Of a DNA stretch of 64,000 nucleotides, positions 48,037-57,678 are shown in pieces. Under the pieces are notes generated by a model. It saw only the letters and a program-made list of their open reading frames with translations. It ran no database searches and was not told where the DNA came from. Numbering within the stretch: the first letter of the stretch is position 1; each line of letters opens with the position of its first letter. A program made the translations under genes and the position numbers. Source of the DNA: Nocardioides allogilvus (GTDB lineage: Bacteria > Actinomycetota > Actinomycetes > Propionibacteriales > Nocardioidaceae); NCBI RefSeq assembly GCF_003047285.1, contig NZ_PZYX01000003.1:124001-188000 (forward strand), written 5' to 3'.

Positions 48037-49443
48037 GTGAGCATCACCGAGCAGGGTCGCAGCGAGGCCGACTTCGAGTGGGGCGACGGTCCCGCGGCCT
48101 TCGAGCCCGGCCAGGCACCGCGCCGCCCGGGCGACCGCACGCCCCCGCAGGACAACGCGGCCGAGCAGAGCGTCCTGGGCGCGATGCTGATCTCCAAGGA
48201 CGAGATCGCCAACGTCACCGAGACGCTGCGCGGCCCCGACTTCTACCGCCCCGCCCACGAGGTCATCCACGACGCGATCATCGATCTCTACAGCCGCGGC
48301 GAGCCCGCTGACCCGGTCACCGTCGCGGCCGAGCTGAGCCGCAAGGGCGAGCTGGAGCGGGTCGGCGGAGCGCCATACCTCCACACGCTCTCGGCCAACG
48401 TGCCGATCGCCGCCAACGCGGGCTACTACGCCGAGATCGTCCGCGAGAAGGCGATCCTGCGCCGGCTCGTCGACGCCGGCACCAAGATCGTGCAGATCGG
48501 TTATGCCGGTGAGGGCCAGGTCGACGACGTCGTCGACCAGGCGCAGGCGGAGGTCTACAAGATCACCGACCGCCGCGCGACCGAGGACTACGCGCCGCTG
48601 AGCGACATCATGAACCCGACGCTCGACGAGATCGAGGCGATCGGCAACCGGGAGGCCGGGCTCTACGGCGTGCCCACGGGCTTCGCCGACCTCGACGAGC
48701 TGACCAACGGTCTGCACTCGGGTCAGATGATCATCGTCGCGGCGCGTCCTGCCATGGGAAAGTCGACCCTGGCCCTCGACTTCTGCCGGGCCGCGTCGAT
48801 CCACAACAACCTGACCAGCGTCTTCTTCAGCCTCGAGATGACGCGCACCGAGATCATGATGCGGCTGCTCTCCGCCGAGGCAAAGGTGCCGCTCAACCAC
48901 ATCCGCAACGGGCAGATGACCGACCAGGACTGGGACCACCTCGCCCGCAAGATGGGCCAGGTCTCCGGGGCGCCGATGTTCATCGACGACTCGCCCAACA
49001 TGACGATGATGGAGATCCGCGCCAAGGCCCGCCGGCTCAAGCAGCGCCACGACCTCAAGCTGATCGTCATCGACTACATGCAGCTGATGAGCTCGGGCAA
49101 GAAGGTCGAGTCGCGCCAGCTCGAGGTCTCGGAGTTCTCCCGGCAGATCAAGCTGCTGGCCAAGGAGCTCGAGCTGCCGATCATCGCGCTCTCCCAGCTC
49201 AACCGTGGTCCGGAGCAGCGCGCCGACAAGAAGCCGATGATGAGCGACCTTCGCGAGTCCGGTTCGCTCGAGCAGGACGCCGACATGGTGATCCTGCTGC
49301 ACCGCGAGGACGTCTACGAGAAGGAGTCGACCCGCCCCGGCGAGGCCGACCTGATCGTGGCCAAGCACCGCAACGGCCCGACCCGTGACATCACCGTCGC
49401 CTTCCAGGGCCACTACTCGCGCTTCGTGGACATGGCGCACTGA
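48037..49443 (+). CDS. dnaB: Replicative DNA helicase DnaB
   Basis: 468-aa hexameric 5'-3' helicase with no intein. N-terminal domain starts PPQDNAAEQSVLGAMLISKDEI; RecA-like domain with Walker A AARPAMGKST, then FFSLEMTRTEIMMRLLSAEA, Walker B LKLIVIDYMQLM and QLNRGPEQRADKKPMMSDLRESGSLEQDAD. GTG 48037 has GAGGGG about 8 nt upstream and precedes the family N-terminus. The DciA loader candidate is at 4256. Confidence 0.96.
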   Translation: MSITEQGRSEADFEWGDGPAAFEPGQAPRRPGDRTPPQDNAAEQSVLGAMLISKDEIANVTETLRGPDFYRPAHEVIHDAIIDLYSRGEPADPVTVAAELSRKGELERVGGAPYLHTLSANVPIAANAGYYAEIVREKAILRRLVDAGTKIVQIGYAGEGQVDDVVDQAQAEVYKITDRRATEDYAPLSDIMNPTLDEIEAIGNREAGLYGVPTGFADLDELTNGLHSGQMIIVAARPAMGKSTLALDFCRAASIHNNLTSVFFSLEMTRTEIMMRLLSAEAKVPLNHIRNGQMTDQDWDHLARKMGQVSGAPMFIDDSPNMTMMEIRAKARRLKQRHDLKLIVIDYMQLMSSGKKVESRQLEVSEFSRQIKLLAKELELPIIALSQLNRGPEQRADKKPMMSDLRESGSLEQDADMVILLHREDVYEKESTRPGEADLIVAKHRNGPTRDITVAFQGHYSRFVDMAH

Positions 49444-49524
49444 CGGGCTGGGCACTGCCGAGTAGAGCACGCACCCCGGCAGGGGCCCACGCCCGTTGTC
49501 GGGGGCCCGTGCTTCGCTAGACGG

Positions 49525-49929
49525 ATGCACAAGGTCGTCGTTGGAGCGCTGATCCGTGACGACCGGGTGCTTCTCGTGCACCGAAGGCCGGACAAGCGTG
49601 CCTACCCGGACGTCTGGGACCTGCCCGGTGGGGTCATCGAGGCTGACGAGTCAGAGCTTGGCGCGCTGACACGAGAGCTGCACGAGGAGCTCGGCGTGCG
49701 GATCGCGACCGACTCGACATCCCATCTGTGTCGCGTGACTGCAGGGCCTGCGGAAGAGCCGGCGCTCCTGAGCGCCTGGCTGGTGCGCGACTGGCAGGGA
49801 ACGCCGGAGAACATCGCTCCAGAGGAACACGACGGCATCGGGTGGTTCGGTCTCGACGAGCTGCCTGCTCCGGCCCACGAACTCGTGCGCGCGGCAGTGG
49901 TGGATGCGATACGGAGCTACCGCGGCTGA
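49525..49929 (+). CDS. NUDIX hydrolase
   Basis: 134 aa. Complete Nudix box GGVIEADESELGALTRELHEELGV (about 33-56) within a single-domain hydrolase. N-terminus VVVGALIRDDRVLLVHRRPDKRAYPDVWDLP suggests nucleotide-sugar or (d)NTP substrates such as those of MutT-like enzymes. Starts 81 nt after dnaB. No clear ribosome-binding site. Substrate unknown. Confidence 0.88.
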   Translation: MHKVVVGALIRDDRVLLVHRRPDKRAYPDVWDLPGGVIEADESELGALTRELHEELGVRIATDSTSHLCRVTAGPAEEPALLSAWLVRDWQGTPENIAPEEHDGIGWFGLDELPAPAHELVRAAVVDAIRSYRG

Positions 49930-50196
49930 GTTCCGAGCTACAAGACCGAGACGGGGCTGCGCGAGTGGCGAGAGACGTCCAGACACCTGTCCGGTGACAG
50001 TGCGCCTCGCTCGGCGGAGTGGTCGAGAACATCGGCGTGACCTGGCTCACACTGGCTCGTTGAGGGCCTGACGCACTCGTTGCGGAGGAGACACCGATGC
50101 CACGGGTCGCGTCACGTACGTCGACAACTACCCCCGCGGCCCCACCGGGTCGCCCATCAGCGCCAGCTGTTGCGGCCGGCGCGGAGGAGATCACAC

Positions 50197-53100
50197 GTGC
50201 ACCACGTCCCTGCGAAGTCACGGCGCCGGAGGGCAACCCTCCTCGGTGCATCCGCGATCGGCCTGGCCTTGCTGGCGAGCGGCCTGCCCGCCTCGGGCCA
50301 GTCCGTTGCCCAGCCACAGCTGGAGAACGCGAAGTTCTCCTTCCAGGGGGAGGAGGACAAGGTCTCCAACCTCGACGCCCGCCCCGGGGAGATCGCCCCC
50401 CTTGCCTCCCAGCGTGCTGCGGCGCAGACACTCGGCGCCGACACGGCTCGCTGGAACCACTTCGGCACCCCGCACGTGCTGATGAGCACCACCGGCTACC
50501 TGTCGGGGCCGAAGGCCGGCGCGGCGGTGGACGTCGCCCGCTCCTTCGTGGATCAGAACCGCGACCTGTTCCGGCTCTCCGCCAGCGGGGTCGCCTCGCT
50601 CAAGGTGGTCGGCGACGCGCCACTGCTCGACGCTCCCGACCTCGCGCGCCAGCGCGACGGCCAAGAGATCCGCAATCTCGACGTGGCGCACGTCGTCACC
50701 TTCCGGCAGACCTTCGACGACCTCGTCGCCGCCTGGGAGGGTCTGCTGACCGTCGGCGTCCAGCGCGACGGTCGGGTCGCCTGGGTGTCCTCCTCCGTCA
50801 CCGGCGATGACGCGGTCAGCGGCACGCAGTCGCTCGGTGCGGTCGCGGCCCTGAAGGCCGCCGCTGCCGACGCCGGCATGGAGCTCGGCACGCTGACCGA
50901 GACCGGGGTCGAGGGGGTGTGGACGACCTTCTCCAGCTCCGCCTCGCGGGATGTCCAGCGAGCGCGTCTGATGGCGCTGCCGACGCCGACCGACGGCGTG
51001 CGCCGGGTGTGGGAGACCACGCTGCTCAAGGCCGACCACAGCGACGACGAGCACGGCGACCCCGCGGCGTACATCAGCTTCGTCGACGCCGAGACGGGCA
51101 AGGTGTGGGTGCGCGACAACCGCGTGGACCACCTGGCCAACGGCCTCAAGATGACAGCGGGGGCTGCGCCCACAGCGGCAACCTTCTCCGGGTCGACCGA
51201 CGACGCGGGCAGCTGCACCCCCGCGGACCAGCGGCACGGCCCCTACGCCGTCGACTCCGATCAGGGCCAGCTGACCGTCTCGGTCGCCACGACGATGCCC
51301 AACGGCCTCGACGACGACGTCAAGATCAACCTCTATCGCAGCGGCCAGGACGCGGCGGTCGCGTCCCAGGACCTGCTGACCAGCCCCGAGGTTCTCACCT
51401 ACGCCCCGGGCGGCGGCGTGCCTGCGGGCGACTACTTCGTCGAGATCTGCGAGTTCACGCCCGGCGCGGGCTCGATCGGGTACGCCGGGTCGTTCAGCAC
51501 CGGTCCGACAGCGAGCGCCGAGGTGCAGATGCCGCGGTGGCGGGTCTTCCCGGCCAACCCGAACTTCGTCGACTCCAACGCTCCCGATGCCGACACCCGG
51601 CAGCTGTGGTGCTGGATCTCCGACAGCTCTGCGTGCCAGGAGGAGCAGCAGAACATCGCCTCCCGCGTCCCGTGGGACGTCCTGGCGCCCAGCCTGGCGA
51701 CGTTCACCACCATGGGCAACAACGCGACGACCTCGATCTCCGAGGTCAGCTTCCTCACGCCCGACACCGTGGTGCAGCGGCCCTACTCGCCCGACCGTCG
51801 CTACGACTACCCGTGGAAGAACACCTGGTTCACCTCCAGCTGTGACCCCCGGACCTTCGACCAGGTCGGCGGCAACGACGACGACGCCGCGACCGCCAAC
51901 CTGTTCGCGATGCACAACCGCATGCACGACTGGAGCTACTACCTCGGCTTCACCGAGCTCAACTCCAACCTGCAGGTGTCCAACTTCGGCAACACCGCCC
52001 CTCACCGCGAGAACGACCCCGAGGTCGGAACGCCCAGGCCGGCCGCCGCACCTTCAACGGTCGGGACAACGCCAACCAGATCACCCTGCAGGACGGCATC
52101 GCGCCGATCACCAACCAGTACCTCTGGCAGCCGCTCGCGGGTGCGTTCTACGCCGCCTGCACCGACGGTGCCTACGACATGGCGGTGGTCGCGCACGAGT
52201 ACGGTCACGCGATCAGCAACCGGATGGTGGCCGGTCCCGACACCGGCACCGGCAGCACGCAGGGCCAGACCGAGTCGTGGTCGGACCTGATCTTCGCCGA
52301 GTACTTCCGCGGCTACGGGATCAGCACTGGAGAGGGCGCCAACCCGTTCGCCCTCGCGCCGTACGTCAGCGGCAACAAGCAGCGCGGCATCCGCAACTAC
52401 GGGATGAATGTCAGCCCGCTGAACTACTCCGACCTCGAGTATGACGGCAACGGCACCACCACGGCGCACGCCGACAGTGAGATCTGGAGCGCGACGAACT
52501 ACGACCTTGCCGAAGCGCTCAACGCGAAGTACGACGCGCAGTTCCCGTCCTCGGACAAGGCGCTGCAGCTGCGCTGCGCCGAGGGCGTGCTCCCCGCCGA
52601 CCAGTGCCCGGGCAACCGGCGCTGGGCGCAGATCATGTTCGACGGCCTGCTCCTGAACCCGGCCGGCTCGACCATGCTCGACTCGCGCGACGCGATGCTC
52701 GCCGCGGACCGGTTGCGCTTCGACGGTGCCAACCAAGCCGTGCTCTGGCGGGCCTTCGCCAAGCGCGGCATGGGTGAGACTGCCTCCTCGACCGACGCGA
52801 GCGACCGCGAGCCCGTGCCGGGCTGGTCCTCGCCGCTGGCCACCGACGAGGCCACCGTGACGTTCGCGGCTGGTGACACCGGTAGCGGAGTGGCTCAGAA
52901 GATGACCGTCTACACCGGCGTCTACGAGGCCCGCATCAGCCCGACGGCCGACAACGACCCGAGCACCGCGACCTCCGACACCGTGCAGTTCGTGCCGGGC
53001 ACGTACGAGTTCATCGCCCAGGCCCCGGGGTACGGCGCCCAGCGGTTCACCCGCACGTTCGCCCCGGGCGAGACGGTGACCCTGTCGGTGCCCATGCGCC

Positions 53101-53804
53101 GCAACCTCGCCTCGGCCGCGAACGGTGCGACCGCGACGGGTGACGGCATCAACCTCGGCAGCCTGATCGACGACACCGAGGAGACCAACTGGGCGTCGCT
53201 GACGGCCGAGGGGACCGCCAGCCAGGGCAAGGGCGAGGGCCGCCAGGTCGAGGGCCGTCAGGTCACGGTCGAACTCGGCAGCACGCCGGTGGACATCACC
53301 GACGTGCAGGTCAGTACCGCGCTCCGGCCCACCGATGCCAGCGACCCCGACTCCGGTAGCCAGAGCCGCTTCTCGGCCCTGCGCTCGTTCGACATCCTCG
53401 TCTGCGACGCCACCGTTGCGGGCAACACCTGCACCACGGACGAGGCGGAGTTCGACATCGTCTACCGCAGTGCCGCCGACGCCTTCCCGGGCGTCCGGCC
53501 GCGGCCGGCGGCGCCGGACCTGACCCTGCGCAGCTTCGCGTTCACCGCAGTCCGGGCCACGCACGTCCGGATCCGGGTGCGGGACAACCAGTGCACCGGT
53601 GGCCCGGAGTACCAGAACGAGACCAACCCGTCCAACGACCCGGTGTTCAGCAACCCCGACTGCGACAGCACCGCGTCGACGCCGGACCGGGCGGTGCTCA
53701 ATCCGCCGGAGAACATGGTCCGCATCGCCGAGCTGCAGGTCTTCGGACCGGTGGCCACGACGACGAAGGTCAAGGGCGGTCCCAAGGGGACGCGCCAGCC
53801 CTGA
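50197..53804 (+). pseudogene. M36 (fungalysin-type) metalloprotease with a frameshift
   Basis: Secreted zinc protease gene read in two frames. Frame 1 from GTG 50197 (GGAGGAGA upstream) gives a signal peptide (RRRRATLLGASAIGLALLASGLPAS), an FTP-type propeptide, an inserted beta domain (about residues 330-430) and the start of the catalytic domain (FAMHNRMHDWSYYLGFTE); out of frame it runs on to 52290. From about 52029 the intact sequence continues in another frame with HEYGH at 52194-52208, ESWSDL as third-ligand segment and a C-terminal beta-sandwich to 53804. A single missing base at 52027-52030 explains it (GGAAC where GGnAAC is expected). Either a real recent inactivation or a sequencing error. 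Confidence 0.8.
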
Positions 53805-53817
53805 GTCACCACACACC

Positions 53818-53851
53818 ACCTGGCCCTGGGTCCTCGGATCCGGGGCCAGGT
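53818..53851 (+). terminator. Terminator downstream of the M36 protease gene
   Basis: 9-bp perfect arms ACCTGGCCC (53818-53826) and GGGCCAGGT (53843-53851), with further GGxTCC pairing inside, 14 nt after the stop. Confidence 0.8.
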
Positions 53852-54002
53852 GCGTGTCCGGCCAGTCGTGCGTACAGGCTTTGGCTACTCGGGTGGCTCG
53901 CGACGCAGTCCCGGTGGCGTCCGTATGGTGAGGACAGACGGCGCCTCGGGAGTGTCAAGCGCGCCGATGGAGCACTCGACGTCCCTAGCACGGAGGAGAA
54001 CG

Positions 54003-54116
54003 ATGTTGACGGAGTCACGGGTGGCCTTCGCGCGCTACCGGGAGACAGCGTTGTCAGCCACGCATGGCCGGAGCATCCGCGCCGTCGTGCTTCATGCGGT
54101 CGCGAAGCGGGCTTGA
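54003..54116 (+). CDS. Possible 37-aa leader ORF before the DUF309 gene
   Basis: MLTESRVAFARYRET to the C-terminus HAVAKRA, 37 aa, basic. A strong GGAGGAG (53992-53998) stands 4 nt before the ATG, and the stop falls one base before the GTG of the next gene, suggesting coupled translation. The remaining 53852-54002 sequence shows no other gene. Could be chance; no homology is claimed. Confidence 0.35.
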   Translation: MLTESRVAFARYRETALSATHGRSIRAVVLHAVAKRA

Positions 54117-54117
54117 C

Positions 54118-54546
54118 GTGCTCGGCGATCGGGATCGAAACGAACACGGGCGTGCCCAGCAGGCTCGACCACGCGACGCTCTCGGGCGCCCTTTGCCCTA
54201 TGGCGCGGAGGGCGTCGAGCCGATCTCCGAGGAACCTCTTGCGCCCGCGGAGACCTTGGCGTACGCCCGCCGTCTCCTGGACGAAGGACGTCCTTTCGCG
54301 GCACACGAAGCCCTTGAGGTCCGGTGGAAGTCGTGCCCGGACGAGGAACGCGAGCTGTGGCAAGGCTTGGCACAGTTGTGCGTGGGGTTGACGCATCATG
54401 CGCGCGGCAACAAGGTCGGGGCGTCTCGGCTCGTCGAACGCGCATCGGGTCGTTTGGAGGCCTACGAAGACGCTGCCGGTCCGAGCTACGGTCTCGACCT
54501 GGGATCGCTCATCGCATGCGCCCGGGTCCGGGTCCTCGACGACTGA
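54118..54546 (+). CDS. DUF309 domain protein
   Basis: 142 aa. N-terminus DRDRNEHGRAQQARPRDALGRPLPYGAEGV is the actinobacterial DUF309 opening. The core helical domain contains RPFAAHEALEVRWKSCPDEERELWQGLAQLCVGLTHHARGN, with the conserved HE and ExRW residues. GTG 54118 is chosen because upstream codons lack similarity. Function unknown for the family. Confidence 0.8.
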   Translation: MLGDRDRNEHGRAQQARPRDALGRPLPYGAEGVEPISEEPLAPAETLAYARRLLDEGRPFAAHEALEVRWKSCPDEERELWQGLAQLCVGLTHHARGNKVGASRLVERASGRLEAYEDAAGPSYGLDLGSLIACARVRVLDD

Positions 54547-54649
54547 GACATCCGACTGCCCCCAGCCCCCTGGGCGGGGGGCTCGCGATTCCGGCCCGCG
54601 GGGACCTCACGCTGGGGCCAACCACCCCGGGTGGGCCCGGTCGAGCCGG

Positions 54650-54985
54650 TCAGGCGGGATTCGGGTCCGAACCGCCTGCTACCTCGTAGCTCCACACCTC
54701 GCTGTGGGTCGAGACCGGCAGGGGCGCGTCGCCGCCGGCTCGCTCGGTCGCGGAGCGGTGTCCCTCTGCGAAGCCGGGCGAGCTCACCCATGCCTGGAAC
54801 GACGCCTCGTCGCGCCAGCGGGTGATGACGAGCCACTGCTCGCGCTCATCGGTGGGTCGGAGCAGCTCGAACCCCTCGAAGCCTTCGGCCCCGTCGACCG
54901 CGCCGGCGCGTGCCGCGAAGCGGTGGGCCAGCTCGTCGCCGGAGCCCGCGGGGACGGTGATGGCGTTGATCTTGATCGTGGTCAC
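54650..54985 (-). CDS. Antibiotic-biosynthesis-monooxygenase-like (ABM/MhuD fold) protein
   Basis: 111 aa, ferredoxin-like fold: IKINAITVPAGSGDELAHRFAARAGAVDGAEGFEGFELLRP, then QWLVITRWRDEASFQAWVSSPGFAEGHR. Same pattern as MhuD/IsdG-type heme-degrading monooxygenases of actinobacteria, and the SPGFAEGHR segment is typical. The Asn/Trp/His residues needed for heme degradation cannot be fully confirmed by eye. Start GTG 54985. Confidence 0.82.
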   Translation of the reverse strand: MTTIKINAITVPAGSGDELAHRFAARAGAVDGAEGFEGFELLRPTDEREQWLVITRWRDEASFQAWVSSPGFAEGHRSATERAGGDAPLPVSTHSEVWSYEVAGGSDPNPA

Positions 54986-55119
54986 GCCCCCAGCCTGCCA
55001 CCCCGACCACCAGCTCTGCCCTGGCCAGGCCCACCTGGTTGGTCCGTATGGGTCGGCGCGCGGTGGGTACGGCGAGGTGCAACGACACACACTTCGCCAA
55101 CGAGAAAGAGGTCACGACC

Positions 55120-55581
55120 ATGGGCCAGGTCCAGAAGTCGATCGATGTCGACGTACCCGTCAGCACTGCCTACAACCAGTGGACCCAGTTCGAGTCCTTC
55201 CCGGAGTTCATGGGTGGGGTCGAGTCGATCACGCAGTCCGACGACACCCACACGCACTGGGTCACCAACATCGCCGGCGTCGAGCGCGAGTTCGATGCCG
55301 AGATCACCGAGCAGCACCCCGATGAACGAGTCGCGTGGCGCAGTGTGGGCGGCGAGGTGCAGCACGGCGGCGTGGTCACCTTCCACCGCCTCGACGAGTC
55401 CACCACGCGCGTGATGGTCCAGATCGACTGGCAGCCGTCCGGCGCCGCCGAGAAGGTCGCCTCGGCGATCAACGTCGACGACCGCCAGGTCGCCAAGGAC
55501 CTCGAGAGCTTCAAGCAGCTCATCGAGAGCCGGGGCAACGAGTCCGGTGCCTGGCGCGGCGACGTCGACGCGGGGTCCTGA
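55120..55581 (+). CDS. SRPBCC family protein (cyclase/dehydrase)
   Basis: 153 aa, helix-grip fold. QVQKSIDVDVPVSTAYNQWTQFESFPEFMGGVESI is the N-terminal signature of the stress-linked actinobacterial SRPBCC group often seen with general stress proteins. The C-terminal helix is VASAINVDDRQVAKDLESFKQLIE. ATG 55120 has AAAGAGG upstream. Ligand unknown. Confidence 0.87.
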   Translation: MGQVQKSIDVDVPVSTAYNQWTQFESFPEFMGGVESITQSDDTHTHWVTNIAGVEREFDAEITEQHPDERVAWRSVGGEVQHGGVVTFHRLDESTTRVMVQIDWQPSGAAEKVASAINVDDRQVAKDLESFKQLIESRGNESGAWRGDVDAGS

Positions 55582-55621
55582 CCGGTCAGGCTCGACGGCT
55601 GGGCGCGAGTGTCGGTCGCGC

Positions 55622-56707
55622 TCAGCCGAGCCAGGCGGCGTAGAAGATCCCGAGCCCGCTCGCCACGCACACGCCGGCGACGATCCAGAAGCGGATCACG
55701 ACCGTCACCTCGTCCCAGCCCAGGTGCTCGAAGTGGTGGTGGATCGGGGCGATCCGAAAGATGCGCCGCCCGGTGCCGGTGAGGCGCCGGGTGAGCTTGA
55801 AGTAGCTCATCTGGAGCAGCACCGACAAGGTCTCGATGACGAACAGCCCGGCGATGACCACCATCAGGAGCTCGGTGCGCGACATGATCGCCAGCCCTGC
55901 GAGCGCACCTCCGATGGCGAGCGAGCCGACGTCGCCCATGATGATCTGGGCGGGCTTGGCGTTCCACCACAGGAACCCGATGCAGGCTGCCGCGATGGCC
56001 GCGGAGAAGACCGCGAGGTCGAGTGGGTCGCGCACCTGGTAGCACTGGGACTCCACCACGGTGGGGCGGGCGGAGCCGCACAGCTGGTTGTTCTGCCAGA
56101 TGTTCACCATCGTGTAGGCGCCGAAGATCATCGCCGAGGTGCCGGCGAGCAGTCCGTCGGCGCCGTCCGCGAGGTTGGCCCCGTTGGACGTCCCGGTCAC
56201 GATGAACCAGATCACCAGCAGGACCACGACCAGGGGCAGCTTGATCCCCCAGTCGTGCGTGGTGGAGATGTAGTGCGAGGCGGGCCGGACACCTCGCTCA
56301 TCGGCGAAGAACTGGGTGGCCAGGACCCCGAAGGCGAGCGCGACCGCCGTCTGTCCGGCCATCTTGGCGCGGCTGGAGAGCCCCTGGTTGTGCTGGGTGT
56401 AGACCTTGATGAAGTCGTCGAGGAACCCCACGACCCCGCAGCCGAGGAACAGCAGCAGGAGCAGCCACGCGCTCGCGCTCGGCAGCCCGCCGGTGACCAG
56501 CGTGGACACGAGGTAGGCCGCCGTGGCGCTCACCAGGATCACCAGGCCGCCCATGGTCGGCGTGCCCCGCTTGACGTGGTGCGTGGTCGGGCCGTCGTCC
56601 CTGATCGGCTGGCCGAAGCCCTGCTTCGTGAACCACCGGATCGCCCACCGGGTCCCGAGCAGCGAGAAGACCACCGCCAAGCCGCTGCTGAACAGGATTG
56701 CCCGCAT
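55622..56707 (-). CDS. mraY: Phospho-N-acetylmuramoyl-pentapeptide transferase (MraY), outside the dcw cluster
   Basis: 361-aa polytopic enzyme that makes lipid I from UDP-MurNAc-pentapeptide and undecaprenyl phosphate. Motifs: HHVKRGTPTMGG, GFLDDFIKV, NLADGADGL (normally NLTDGLDGL), IIMGDVGSLAIGG and PIHHHFEHLGW. About ten helices. ATG 56707 has GAGAGG upstream. No mur/fts genes adjoin it, unlike normal mraY in the division cluster, so it may be a second copy or a relocated gene. Confidence 0.93.
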   Translation of the reverse strand: MRAILFSSGLAVVFSLLGTRWAIRWFTKQGFGQPIRDDGPTTHHVKRGTPTMGGLVILVSATAAYLVSTLVTGGLPSASAWLLLLLFLGCGVVGFLDDFIKVYTQHNQGLSSRAKMAGQTAVALAFGVLATQFFADERGVRPASHYISTTHDWGIKLPLVVVLLVIWFIVTGTSNGANLADGADGLLAGTSAMIFGAYTMVNIWQNNQLCGSARPTVVESQCYQVRDPLDLAVFSAAIAAACIGFLWWNAKPAQIIMGDVGSLAIGGALAGLAIMSRTELLMVVIAGLFVIETLSVLLQMSYFKLTRRLTGTGRRIFRIAPIHHHFEHLGWDEVTVVIRFWIVAGVCVASGLGIFYAAWLG

Positions 56708-56837
56708 GCACCTGCACCTCTCTCGCCCGTCCGGTCCTCGCTGCGGGCAGGAGTAGCCCGCGGACATTGTGCGCGATGGGCACGCGATTCTCGTCGAGCT
56801 GCGTGTCACCCGCCGCGACAGCGGCCAGACTGCTGAC

Positions 56838-57200
56838 ATGAATGGCCCGAGCACGCCGGACGTTCGTCAGCTCCTGGAGGCGGAGCTGGCCCACGTCCGC
56901 GCCCGCCTGGCCCTCCTCACCGACGACTTCGACGGGGTGGTCGCGGCCTCGCGCGACACCAATGCCGACGACGAGCACGACCCGGAGGGCGCGACGATCG
57001 CCTTCGAGCGGTCACAGCTGAGCGCGCTCGTCCGGCAGGCACAGGGGCAGCTCGCGGAGGTCGAGGCGGCCCTGGCCCGCTGGGACGAGGGAGCGTACGG
57101 CGCCTGCGAGACCTGCGGGCAGGCGATCGGCGCCGGGCGGCTCGAGGCCAGGCCGACGGCACGCCTGTGCATCGGCTGCGCCCGCGCAGCCGGAGGGTGA
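56838..57200 (+). CDS. DksA/TraR-type zinc-finger protein
   Basis: 120 aa. Coiled-coil N-terminus (RQLLEAELAHVRARLALLTDDFDGVVAAS) and acidic tip, then a zinc finger CETCGQAIGAGRLEARPTARLCIGCA (CxxC-x17-CxxC). Resembles the DksA/TraR family that binds the RNA polymerase secondary channel; in actinobacteria such proteins are abundant and mostly uncharacterised. ATG 56838. Confidence 0.88.
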   Translation: MNGPSTPDVRQLLEAELAHVRARLALLTDDFDGVVAASRDTNADDEHDPEGATIAFERSQLSALVRQAQGQLAEVEAALARWDEGAYGACETCGQAIGAGRLEARPTARLCIGCARAAGG

Positions 57201-57205
57201 GCCGC

Positions 57206-57505
57206 TCAGGCGCCGCGCAGCCCGCTGATCAGGAGCCAGTACACGACCACGCCGACGAACGCCGCGAGCAGTCCCCACCACACCCCGGTCAGGGCGCGTC
57301 GCCCGGTCGAGGAGCCGGACCGCGCCAGGGCGGGCAGGGCGAGGGTGACCCCGGCGCCGATCGCAGCCATGACGACGAGCTGGACCGCGATGATCCAGTT
57401 CTCCGAGCCGGGGTCGTCGAGGAAGGTCGCGGCGAGGGGCAGGCTCAGCATCCCGGCGACGAGGAGCACCAGCACACCGAGCACGCGCTGCACGGTCGCA
57501 CTCAT
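57206..57505 (-). CDS. Small membrane protein, three helices
   Basis: 99 aa with hydrophobic segments VLGVLVLLVAGMLSLPLAATF, IIAVQLVVMAAIGAGVTLAL and GVWWGLLAAFVGVVVYWLLI. No family recognised. TAGGGT lies 7 nt before ATG 57505 (57518-57513), a predicted leaderless start. Convergent with the DksA-like gene, 5 nt apart. Confidence 0.65.
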   Translation of the reverse strand: MSATVQRVLGVLVLLVAGMLSLPLAATFLDDPGSENWIIAVQLVVMAAIGAGVTLALPALARSGSSTGRRALTGVWWGLLAAFVGVVVYWLLISGLRGA

Positions 57506-57678
57506 GACGCCGACCCTAGCGGCGGATCCGTCGGCCCGAGTAGCAGTCCCTGCCACGTCGCGACCGGCGATTGGAAATGGCGGCGTCGCCCGTCTAGCGT
57601 CGCGCCGCCGCGCCGACGTCGCCCGCGACCCAGACCCTCGCCGGGGTCAGCAGGCACCCAGGCACCGAAAGGAACCGC

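Noticed and set aside
50097..50810. Plus-strand 237-codon frame with a GGAGGAG-like signal at the start of the M36 gene.
   Set aside because: It overlaps the M36 signal peptide and propeptide in another frame; its translation is Arg/Pro-rich shadow sequence without motifs.
52020..52040. Programmed ribosomal frameshift at the M36 protease.
   Set aside because: No X XXY YYZ slippery heptamer and no obvious downstream pseudoknot; the product would have a long out-of-frame tail. A base deletion or error is simpler.
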